Shown piece by piece: positions 20,185 through 27,387 of a stretch of 27,387 bases of DNA (within the stretch, counting starts at the first letter, position 1; each line of letters starts with the position of its first letter). The translations under genes and the position numbers were made by a program. The notes under the pieces are model-generated. The model did not search any database, had not been told where the DNA came from, and saw only the letters and a program-made list of their open reading frames with translations. The DNA lies in assembly GCA_015039315.1 (NCBI GenBank), contig WIDE01000001.1, positions 11,787 to 39,173 of the forward strand, read 5' to 3'. The stretch comes from Clavulina sp. PMI_390. Taxonomy: Eukaryota; Basidiomycota; Agaricomycetes; Cantharellales; Hydnaceae.

Positions 20185-20877
20185 ATGATCTCACGTTTTC
20201 TGCGCTCTATACGACGATGGACATCCTCTGACGACCCATTTGCGCCCGACGAAACAGACTGGGCAAATCGTATCATCAGTGCCCTTCTGGCGGTCATTAT
20301 CATTATTTTCTGGATCGGAGGTTCAATTATGATCATTTTTGCCTGTGTAGTGAGTCCAACTCGTCTACGATGCCCCTCTGCCAAATCCTCATTTCCCTAC
20401 TTATTCTCTCCTACCACCTAGTACTTCCTTATTGTCAAGCACCCACCCCCGGCTATGAAATGGGTCTGGCCCCTGTGGGGCGGGATGGCTATGATGGCTT
20501 TCGGTTTCGTTATAGGGGCCATGCTAGTCGGTCTTGGAGAACATGCCAAGAAACGTCGCGATCAACGAATGGAGGCCAGGCGCCAGCGTCGGGAAGAGAT
20601 TTTGGAATCTAATAGGCCACCGGCCACAGTCTTGCTACTATTACCGCCGAGCCTACCGGATCCGCTCAATGCTGCTGTTGATATTCGGGATGGGCCACCT
20701 AATGAGGATTTACAGGCCAGGGCCACTGAGGTGGCCTTTGTCGTTCGAGATCAAATGGGGGCTCCGGACTCTACGAAAGCTTTCATGGAAGGGACCGGGG
20801 TAGATGTGATGACTCAATGTGTCGAACCCGACGGCTTGGGGTCTAGTACGGCTGTCGATTCTGAGACATGTTCATAG
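20185..20877 (+). CDS. Two-helix small membrane protein, array copy 1 (intact)
   Basis: Exons 20185-20349 and 20422-20877 give 206 aa, with a 72-nt phase-0 intron. I do not recognise the family. The N-terminus is basic, then has DDPFAPDETDWANRI (16-30), then hydrophobic helix 1 to residue 55 (where copies 3 and 4 end in GSSI, this one ends IIFACV). Exon 2 opens YFLIVKHPPPAMKWVWPLWG, then helix 2 (about 70-93), then an Arg-rich stretch (KKRRDQRMEARRQRREEIL). By the positive-inside rule both ends would be cytosolic, giving a membrane hairpin; this is inference. The tail is longer than in the other copies by about 45 residues and is acidic (DIRDGPPNEDLQ, DVMTQCVEPD). The intron is also far shorter than in copies 3 and 4. 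It is probably the most diverged intact member. It follows RTC1 on the same strand. Confidence 0.72.
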
Positions 20878-21234
20878 GGAGCCTGCGGAAATCTCTCAAA
20901 TGGTATATATCCGTGAGATGATAGGCTGTGTGCTCACCCCATGAAGTAGAAACCCCTAGCTCCGTCGCCTGGGTGGTCATGAGCCAGCCATATAATGTAT
21001 GGACTGGGCAACTCACCATCTAACTTTAGCCCAGGTCTGAAGATCGCATCATCGCATAGCCCCCTTGTCCTGCCGATCACTTCACAGCAGATCGCACACG
21101 TGCGTGCCCCTGGTCTAAGCTTAAAATACCTCGCCCAGGCACTGCGCCCGCTTGGGAGTGGTGCCTAGATGCTCTCAATAACCACGTCATATAACACCTT
21201 TTGAAAATAACCACAATATCGACCTTCATTTTCA
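20878..21234. other. Intergenic region between array copies 1 and 2
   Basis: I see no gene. It contains the CACGTG at 21097-21102, the presumed promoter relic of copy 2. Confidence 0.4.
21097..21102. promoter_or_regulatory. CACGTG palindrome upstream of decayed copy 2
   Basis: CACGTG (context GCACACGTGCGTG) lies about 133 bp before the relic ATG at 21235, in the same relative place as in copies 3 and 5. Confidence 0.35.
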
Positions 21235-21940
21235 ATGCCCCAATTCATCCGAAGAACGCGTGTTGATAATTCGTTGCTGAGCAGAGAGAGCATAGGGCGC
21301 CGAAACTGGCGACCTTCATAAAAGCTTTCATATTCATATTCTTTGGCATTGGAGGATTACTCCTAGTTTTGGGTTCATCCATAGTAAGTAAAGCACCCTC
21401 AGAAACGAGACTGCATAATGCGGCCCCTCTGGGCCAGCACCGCTGTACTTTCAGTACAATCCTTTTCTAGACCCTAGTCTGCCAGTCTCTCGGTGTATCT
21501 TTGCTTCCACCACTCCTAATATTAACTATTTACCTCTTGGATCTCATGGTACTTCATGGTACTTCATGGAGAACCTGTAGTCGCTACCTGCCTCGAAGTG
21601 AGCATGCTCCATCTGTGGAGACATCATTATAATGGCTTCCATCCTTTTCCTACTCTCCCTCGTTGACCGAGGCTTGGGTCCCTTCGTTGACCGGCACAGT
21701 CAGCGCGTGGAAGCAAAACGATGGCGGAGAGCGGAGCATCTTCGGTCCAATACGCCATTAGGACAGATACCTACTGTAGCACGACCACCACCCGCGCAGC
21801 TAAGGGCGTCCCGGGTAGCCGCGAGGCAGGACGGGAGTAATGAGATAACGGCTACCATTGGAAGCTCAACAGCACAAGGCTCAGGCTTCGCACATATGTA
21901 TATAGTGTCAGACTTAGAGATTCGTCGCATGAATAGGTAA
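21235..21940 (+). pseudogene. Two-helix membrane protein, array copy 2 (decayed)
   Basis: Exon 1 is about 21235-21383 (149 nt, against 174 nt in copies 3, 4 and 6). It starts MPQFIRRTRVDNSLLSRES, which matches the basic start but has eroded the DDPF...DW motif, and then reaches a stop. After a frameshift, the helix 1 end is still readable (FIFFGIGGLLLVLGSSI) and is followed by a perfect GTAAGT donor. Exon 2 resumes at 21550 or 21560, where a 10-bp unit is duplicated (CATGGTACTT twice, 21545-21564). Its loop region has at least two stops, one of them at a conserved Trp codon (TGA). The Arg-rich tail (VEAKRWRRAEHLRSNTPLGQ) still reads open in a 102-codon frame from 21632 to 21940. The tail therefore outlived the membrane part. 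Whether that residual frame is expressed is unknown. Confidence 0.8.
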
Positions 21941-22604
21941 ATATAATGATCGCTATTGTTCATGCCTCAACTTCATTTGGTTATCCCTACAAGAGCGGAC
22001 ATGTCTCACCTATACCAGGCTCGCAATCCATGCTGATTCCCTGTACCTGCTGTATAGGCACCTTGTCCGTTGTTATATTCACTTCATTTAATACAATTTA
22101 GTGTCCTCCAGGCTCACTCTTCAGGGTCGAGTCCTGCTAGCAAACTCTAACTGGTTCGCTGCTTTGTCTCTTGTGCTTTAAATATGTGGAGGTAGTGGTG
22201 CTATCACATTTCGTCTGGATTGGTCTGAATGGAATGTGGTTTGGGCCGATAGCATAATGTTCAGCACCAATGAGCTTGCTTATCATGTGGTACGATGAGG
22301 ATTGTTTTGGCTCTTTCTCAACCATATTGGTGGGAATAATGGGTACAACGGCTGTCGATTGAGGTTCATTAACTGGAGATGCCCCGCCAGCCTTTAAGGA
22401 TGAACCGTCATATGCTATACATATTTTACGCTGAATGTGGTTTTGATATTCCGTATGATTCATTTACTGCACAGCCCTATCGTGCACACCACGCCCACGT
22501 GTAAGTGCATCTGCCTGGCTGAATTTCATATTGTCACGTTAAGGCACCCCTGCCCTCCACCGCATTGGCGCTCTGTCTAGAACAGTCAATCTTGCACAGT
22601 TGCG
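21941..22604. other. Intergenic region between array copies 2 and 3
   Basis: No gene is supported. A minus-strand frame (22137-22463) has no recognisable features. A 13-base match to the 3' end of copy 1 (ACGGCTGTCGATT, near 22348) may be a duplication trace or chance. Confidence 0.35.
22496..22501. promoter_or_regulatory. CACGTG palindrome upstream of membrane-protein copy 3
   Basis: CACGTG lies about 105 bp before the ATG at 22605. A CACAGCCCTATCG block lies some 25 bp before it. Similar CACAGC blocks precede copies 4, 5 and 6. Confidence 0.4.
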
Positions 22605-23305
22605 ATGCCCAACTCATTTACAATGCTTCCATCCTTTCTCCGTCGGAGGATGCGTGTAGATGATCCCTTTTCTCCAGAGAGAACGGATTGGGCAGGATGT
22701 ATCTCGATTACGTTGCTCGTCTTCGTCTTCTTTGTTTTGGGCGTGGGAGGAATACTTTTGTTCTTGGGATCATCGATTGTGAGTTTTGATTCCCTGAATG
22801 TGATCTGAGTTCAAGGAAGTATCAGATTCTGTGTAAAACGAGGTGGTCTCTCGACCAAGGATATCGATGCCTGTGTTCAAGCGCCGGAGCGCCTATCAGT
22901 CAGGCAGAGCTCAGGCTTGATATTTCTGCTTCTCTACATGCTATTGCGGATTCTAATGGCCTTCTCTCCCTTTTCCCATCAACGAAGTACTTTATGTTCC
23001 ATCCACACCTGACTCCTGGCTCGAAGTGGGCTTGGCCAGTCTGGGGAGGTCTCGTTATGACCATTTCTGTCATTCCTCTTGTGGTCATCATTATCCTCAT
23101 TTTCGAACCCTTTAGCCAACGGCACCGGGAAGGCGAAGAGGCAAGGCGTCGGCAAAGGGAGGAGCTCCTTGCGTCGAATACACCATTAGGACCGATGCCT
23201 CCGGCTGTCTCACCACAATTCGTACCCCCAATTTTTCCTCCAGCAGCTGCGACAAGGAATGGACGGCTTGAAACTGCCAACGATATGGGAAGCTTCAAGC
23301 CGTGA
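22605..23305 (+). CDS. Two-helix small membrane protein, array copy 3 (intact)
   Basis: Exons 22605-22778 and 22988-23305 give 163 aa, with a 209-nt phase-0 intron. Exon 1 is exactly 58 codons, as in copies 4 and 6. It starts MPNSFTMLPSFLRRRMRV and continues with DDPFSPERTDWAG and helix 1 ending LLFLGSSI (about 32-58). Exon 2 gives YFMFHPHLTPGSKWAWPVWG (59-78), helix 2 (about 76-99), an Arg/Glu-rich stretch (QRHREGEEARRRQREELL) and a Pro-rich tail with LASNTPLGPMPP. Both helices are strongly hydrophobic and there is no signal-peptide cleavage pattern. The family is not recognised. The acceptor is AAG, unusual for its A at -3, and it is shared with copies 4 and 6. An intact frame, an identical exon plan and a preserved promoter block argue that it is functional. 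Confidence 0.75.
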
Positions 23306-24509
23306 ACCGCACAAATCGTTGCATGTCGTGATTTATAGTCGTGAACAGCGAGTGCAGGGCGCTGGTGCGATAGATTATTGTGAAGCCTTATAGTGTGGAT
23401 GGGAACAATGATTAGGTGACATAAATGAGAACAATGAGGATCAGGCACTGTAACACTGATTCAGCTCTGGTATCACGAATTTCACAATGGTCGACTTATC
23501 CAGCCTTGGCGTCTATCTCTTCAGCAATCTCAAACATCAAATCCCACATAATTTGTGCTGGCATCAACTGTGCCGCTAACGCCCAGTGGGGTTTGACGTC
23601 GCGCAACTCTATCACATGAGTCTCCTCACCCTCACGGGCCGGGCATGTTCTGGTGCGCCGAGGGTTATTCATGCAACGTCTAAGCATTACAGTCCCTAAA
23701 AACGAACCTTCAGCGAGTTCCTAAGCCTTCTGCCCTGGTAATAGTCTCAGAGCCGCAACATGAGTCCACTTTGCCTAATTTCTGGGCCTATCATTTCTTC
23801 ATCGACGAGGCACGTCTTGCCACTCCTTGGAGATCAAATTTGCTAGATGACTGAAGCAAGCACTTATATTTTTTTATTCTGTTAGTTGGAGCGGGTCTAG
23901 AGAGTTCAAAGCTCTACTCTTCATGATTTCCCAAATACCAGACGGAGGTGGTAGCGCGGCCATGCAAATTTCATATCATCTGCTTCATGTTCTCCCTTGG
24001 TTAGTCAAGCGACTGTTGGCGAACGCGAGCTTTTCAGCTTTTCGTGCCTGGTGCATCCAAAGCCGGATGCCTTACGAGATCTTACTCTAGGAACTTGAGG
24101 ATAACCCCATTTTCATGGCTTGAGGAGCTTGGCATTTTGTGGCACAACTGGGTGCTCTGTCTGTCATAAACTATGCTCATGTACAATCGCTTGTCTGAGG
24201 CATTTTGAGCATGTGAATGTAAACGCTGAAAATATTAAGTATATTACTTCGAACAGGATCTCTCGCGCTAATCGATCACTTTAACAATCTCACACCAGAT
24301 TCGGAGGTGCTATATATAGATTAGGCTCATAATGGGCAATGTATGGGGCAATCCAACTTCAGCACAGCTTTCCCATAACGCAGATAACTTGTTTCTCACG
24401 AATCCATTGCACTAATTTGCCTAAACTGGCCATGCTTGTCCAACTTTGAGCGTGCGCAGCAAACGAGCACACACCTTGGCTCCACCATTTTCCCTGTAGA
24501 GCGATAATA
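23306..24509. other. Long intergenic region between array copies 3 and 4
   Basis: No complete gene is seen. A coding-like scrap lies on the minus strand at 23496-23687. A CACAGCTTTC block near 24363-24372 aligns with the promoter block of copy 6, but the CACGTG expected after it reads AACGCAG instead, so copy 4 seems to have lost its site. Confidence 0.4.
23496..23687 (-). CDS. Possible gene fragment, minus strand
   Basis: A 63-codon frame has a protein-like end: HVIELRDVKPHWALAAQLM, then a helix-like acidic stretch (FEIAEEIDAKAG). A possible splice acceptor (CTTAG) overlaps the ATG region, so it might be the last exon of a small gene or a relic. I do not recognise it and chance is a real possibility. 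Confidence 0.2.
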   Translation of the reverse strand: MLRRCMNNPRRTRTCPAREGEETHVIELRDVKPHWALAAQLMPAQIMWDLMFEIAEEIDAKAG

Positions 24510-25171
24510 ATGCCCAACTTCTTTACGATGCTTCCATCGTTCCTTCATCGAAGAACGCACTTCGACGACCCTTTCGCTCCTAGGAGGGTGGACTGGGCGG
24601 GGCGGGTTATTATGGCTGTAATCTTCGTGGTCGCTGTAGTGTTTTGGATAGGGGGATTCTTTATGTTCTTGGGATCGTCCATTGTGAGGTTCACTATCTT
24701 TGAAACAGAGCCTGCATCAAATGGATCCGTCAACGCATGTGAGGGGCATATTTGCTAGCGTGCAAATCTTGCTTTGCCTGACGTTTAGCAAACTTGATGT
24801 TTGATGCTGTCTCTCTTCGTGCATAGTCTTCGAGTTACTGACAACCCCTATTTTTGTTTCCATCGGTCAAGTATTTGATGTTCAATCCGCATCTCACTCG
24901 CGGCTTGAGGTGGGCCTGGCCAGTTTGGACGCGTCTCCTCATGATGATTTTCGGCGTCATGTTATTGTTCTGTGTTAAATTCTGCGTTGTACCATTGAGC
25001 AAACGACATGAACGACGCGAGAACGTGAGAGACCAACGAAGGATGGAGCTCCTCAAGTCCAATAGAGCACCATTAGGGGGGATGCCCATGGTTGCACCTC
25101 CAGAAGTTTTGCCACCTGGGGTACCTCCGCCCGCTGTAGTGGCGAATGCGCACCGCGGCACCGCTGTATAG
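24510..25171 (+). CDS. Two-helix small membrane protein, array copy 4 (intact)
   Basis: Exons 24510-24683 and 24872-25171 give 157 aa, with a 188-nt phase-0 intron. It is closest in plan to copy 3. The start is MPNFFTMLPSFLHRRTHF, then DDPFAPRRVDWAGRV, helix 1 (about 32-58, with FWIGGFFMFLGSSI), YLMFNPHLTRGLRWAWPVW in exon 2, helix 2 (about 76-97, containing Cys) and a basic stretch (SKRHERRENVRDQRRMELL). A Pro/Val-rich tail follows (APLGGMPMVAPPEVLPPG). The reading frame is intact. The family is unknown. A small membrane hairpin with a basic cytosolic tail could bind acidic lipids or partner proteins; that is speculation. The acceptor is again AAG. Confidence 0.75.
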
Positions 25172-25738
25172 ATCGTTGCGCACGGCGATCATGATGCGGT
25201 TTGTACCCATGAAGCGTGCATGCAGAGCCAAGCGTCAGAGAGTTGAGTTGGGGATTCAAGAATATTTGGGAATTTAGGACGGAAATGAAGTACCTAATTC
25301 ATACTTAGGAGGGCTACAAACGAGGCTGCTTGATGCTGGACCGAACTCCATTGTGAGCTATTGCAAGCCAAAAAGCGGATTCATCACGGATCCACCATCA
25401 TGTTGCATCTCAACGACGGCCTCGAGCGTTTTGGGAAATCAATATGCACCAAGTGAACGCTATTGGAAAGAGGATAATTTGCCAAGGCAACGGTTTCAAT
25501 ATCCATGGTCCCGAACAGTGAGCGATACCACATTTGTCCTGTTCACGCAAGGAGGATCAGCTATTGCACAGCCTTCTAATCACGCGAACCGCCTAGTTCT
25601 CACGCGCACGTGTTTGTTATGCAGATCTGGTCTCCTCAACCTCGATGTTACGTCCAGGCACTGCAGCTATCATCTGTGTGGGTCGCTGTATTCAACGCTG
25701 TGACCAACGATTCCCGACCATAATCCTGCATAACCCCA
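25172..25738. other. Intergenic region between array copies 4 and 5
   Basis: I see no gene. An open frame at 25353-25703 has no recognisable features. The region holds a CACAGCCTTCTAATCACG block near 25567-25584 and the CACGTG at 25607-25612, which together resemble the promoter of copy 6. Confidence 0.4.
25607..25612. promoter_or_regulatory. CACGTG palindrome upstream of decayed copy 5
   Basis: CACGTG (context CGCGCACGTGTTT) lies about 127 bp before the lost start codon at 25739. It is preceded by the CACAGC block. Confidence 0.35.
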
Positions 25739-25913
25739 ATTCCGAACTCGTTGCCCATGCTTCCGTCCTCGTTTCGTCGAAGCTTTTGTTTAGCCACGAT
25801 GACCCTTTCGCTGCAGAGAGAGCAACTTGAAACTGGGCCGAGAATATCATGGTGACTTTGATAATTGTCATGTCCCTTGTCCTTGATGCCTAATGTTTAT
25901 AGGGTCATCTATC
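25739..25913 (+). pseudogene. Two-helix membrane protein, array copy 5 (exon-1 relic)
   Basis: This aligns with exon 1 of copies 3, 4 and 6. The start codon is ATT where the others have ATG. The region of LPSF.RR is readable, then the frame shifts by one base. DDPFAAERAT follows, then a TGA, then NWAEN, and later more stops. The relic is 175 nt, one base longer than the intact 174-nt exon. It ends at a preserved donor context (TCATCTATC followed by GTGAGT). No exon 2 is recognisable before copy 6. It is clearly dead as a coding gene. Confidence 0.75.
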
Positions 25914-26094
25914 GTGAGTTCTGATACCTTTGGATGGGGGCGTCATCAGATGGCTCTTCATAAAGGGACCAGCACGAGTAGCTCCATGGTATGGCGGTGA
26001 AGCCTAATCATTAATGAATCAGCACTCCCATCTGTATATTGCGCCAATCATGCTAGTTCAATAGAATTATCGATTTAACGCACAGCTTTCTTAT

Positions 26095-26100
26095 CACGTG
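26095..26100. promoter_or_regulatory. CACGTG palindrome upstream of decayed copy 6
   Basis: CACGTG (context CTTATCACGTGGAC), directly after a CACAGCTTTC block, lies 65 bp before the ATG at 26165. Confidence 0.4.
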
Positions 26101-26164
26101 GACATTACCCTGCTCATGACGCTTTTCTCGCCTTGTCAAGATCACCTAACCCTACATAAACACA

Positions 26165-26575
26165 ATGATGAACCCCTTTGGCTCGCTCGCATCATTTTAC
26201 CCTCGAAGAGTCCACGTAGATGACCCCTTCGCTCCCGACAGGGAAAATTGAGCAAAGCGAATTCTTGTCATCTTGGTGAACTTAGTTGTTGGAGTTTTCT
26301 GGATTGGGGGTTTTGTTCTGTTCTTGGGGTCATCTATCGTAAGTCTTGACCTTCTCCGGCAGGTAAATGTTGCTTTACCTGACGTTGGCAGGGCCCATGC
26401 GGTCATACCTGATCCTATTGGTCCTTGTGCACACATTTCTTATCCCCCCCTCCCTTCTCTTCCGTTTATTAATCCACCGATAAAGTACTTTATGGTTCAC
26501 CCACATCTCACTCCTGGCTCAAAGTGGGCCTGGCCAGTGTGGACAGGACTCCTAATGATACTTTCACTAAGGTAA
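26165..26575 (+). pseudogene. Two-helix membrane protein, array copy 6 (nonsense plus truncation)
   Basis: Exon 1, 26165-26338, has the exact 174-nt family length and a GTAAGT donor. It reads MMNPFGSLASFYPRRVHV, DDPFAPDREN, then TGA at 26249-26251 exactly where the other copies have the Trp of DWA, then AKRILVILVN and helix 1 (FWIGGFVLFLGSSI). Exon 2 starts at 26486 (AAG acceptor, 147-nt intron) and keeps YFMVHPHLTPGSKWAWPVW. Homology ends at about 26570, where a TAA (26573-26575) closes the frame before helix 2 and the basic tail. A small repeat cluster begins about 20 bp further on. Apart from these two lesions the copy looks young. Confidence 0.8.
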
Positions 26576-27387
26576 CGGAACCGGGGGAATAGTCCTGTTT
26601 CCCAGGTATTGTCCTGGATTGTCCAGGGAATTTTCCTGTATCCCAGGACATTTCCATGGATATACGCAAGGAAGAGTGTTCATGATGCTAATTCAGAGAT
26701 ATCATGCCCGCATTAGCTTGTAGAGCATAGGAACCTAGGATATTCTGAAAAAATCGATATCTTTGGAATTCATGGCACCTGGCCTCGGTCCTAGGGATTG
26801 CTACTATCGATGATACTAGAGTGTCTGGATAATATGTGAAAAAATCTTCACGCTTTCACTGCCTATGAGTTCAATATCAGACTTAGCCGGCAAGCAGACC
26901 GCGAGTCCTGGGCGGCATCAAGCAAACACCGCTGAGCCATTATATGCTGTATATGTATTTAGAGGTAGCTCAGTGATGAGGTCATAATGAGCGCGCGACT
27001 GCAACGAGGCTATAGGCGGCTACGATCCCACTCCTCTCTCTCCTCCTGACCACCATCTTCTACACCCCCCCTCGAAGTGAAGACCCGTACTCGCCACTCA
27101 CCGCTAAGAAAGCCAAAGTGGCCACCCACTCCTATCTGTCGACCTAGATGATTGGCTCATCAGCGCGTGTGGCGAAGACCTAGGATCATACCTCATCTTA
27201 TGGTCATACCACGCCTTTTCCGCGTGCTCTTTCAGAGTTACCCTGCTGTTCCCTTTACGCTCCCTAGCTAAGCTTAGTTCTTCCCTCACCCCTCACGTCC
27301 ACTGAAAACCTTTGTAGCATGTCACTAGCTGGTATCTTCAAGAGGGAAGTGCTCAAAACGCGTCGCCTTGAACCCTCACTAACTTCT
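26576..27387. other. Region without a recognisable gene at the right end
   Basis: No gene is supported. At 26593-26647 a 14-base unit occurs twice with one mismatch (TCCTGTTTCCCAGG and TCCTGTATCCCAGG), with CCTGG/CCAGG inverted pieces between the two. A minus-strand frame (27104-27289) is unremarkable. A GGTAGCTCAGTGATG string near 26965 resembles a tRNA A box, but no matching T-arm is present. Confidence 0.4.
26593..26647. repeat. Short direct/inverted repeat cluster at the copy 6 breakpoint
   Basis: TCCTGTTTCCCAGG at 26593-26606 and TCCTGTATCCCAGG at 26634-26647 are direct repeats with one mismatch. Each is itself partly palindromic (CCTG...CAGG), and CCTGGATTGTCCAGG lies between them. The cluster begins about 20 bp after the homology of copy 6 ends, so it may mark the edge of an insertion or rearrangement. 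Confidence 0.5.

Noticed and set aside
22137..22463. Minus-strand frame of 108 codons between array copies 2 and 3
   Set aside because: No similarity to neighbouring copies or known families that I can see, and no splice context.
25353..25703. Open frame of 116 codons between array copies 4 and 5
   Set aside because: It overlaps the conserved promoter block and CACGTG site of copy 5 and lacks protein-like features.
26960..27035. tRNA-like A-box string (GGTAGCTCAGTGATG)
   Set aside because: No T-arm with a GTTCGA-type loop at the right distance, and no matching acceptor stem.

Overview
The window looks like nuclear DNA of a filamentous basidiomycete. I infer a Rhizoctonia/Ceratobasidiaceae-like agaricomycete, but the species is not proven. 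The support is: many short GT-AG introns of 50-95 nt, tandem F-box paralogues of an agaricomycete type, an Ssk1-type receiver, and fungal forms of YAE1, mitochondrial uL6 and RTC1/WDR24. Exon models were built by hand from splice sites, reading-frame continuity and remembered family patterns. No database was searched.

Layout. Positions 1-17 hold what looks like the last codons and stop of a gene paralogous to the gene at 2421-3345. Between them lies a small stand-alone Ssk1-like response regulator (415-1190) whose phospho-relay residues are substituted. The 2421-3345 gene may be of the DUF6593/tubby-like type. Next come a short-chain dehydrogenase (3776-5159) and an HSL-type alpha/beta hydrolase (5917-7210). 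Three F-box paralogues follow in tandem on the plus strand (7428-9026, 9509-10894, 11255-12598).

The centre is a compact housekeeping island. YAE1 (13351-13968) converges on mitochondrial uL6/MRPL6 (minus strand, 14044-14777). MRPL6 is divergent from RTC1/WDR24 (SEACIT/GATOR2 subunit; 12 exons, 14890-19969), and only 112 bp separate the two starts.

The right third (20185-26575) is the most unusual part. It holds six plus-strand copies of a small two-exon membrane-protein gene that I do not recognise. Three copies are intact (1, 3, 4) and three are decayed (2, 5, 6). Each copy has a DDPFAP...DW-type N-terminal motif (eroded in copy 2), a first hydrophobic helix ending in GSSI (copies 2, 3, 4 and 6), and a phase-0 intron at one fixed position. 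A second exon encodes a Trp-rich loop, a second helix and an Arg-rich tail. The array shows birth-and-death evolution.

All eight CACGTG sites that I found by eye lie 33-160 bp upstream of an F-box gene or of a member of the membrane-protein array. None lies upstream of the housekeeping genes. This suggests that two unrelated, expanding families share bHLH-type promoter input. The rest of the window is intergenic DNA without recognisable genes. I saw no tRNA, rRNA, CRISPR array or complete transposon.
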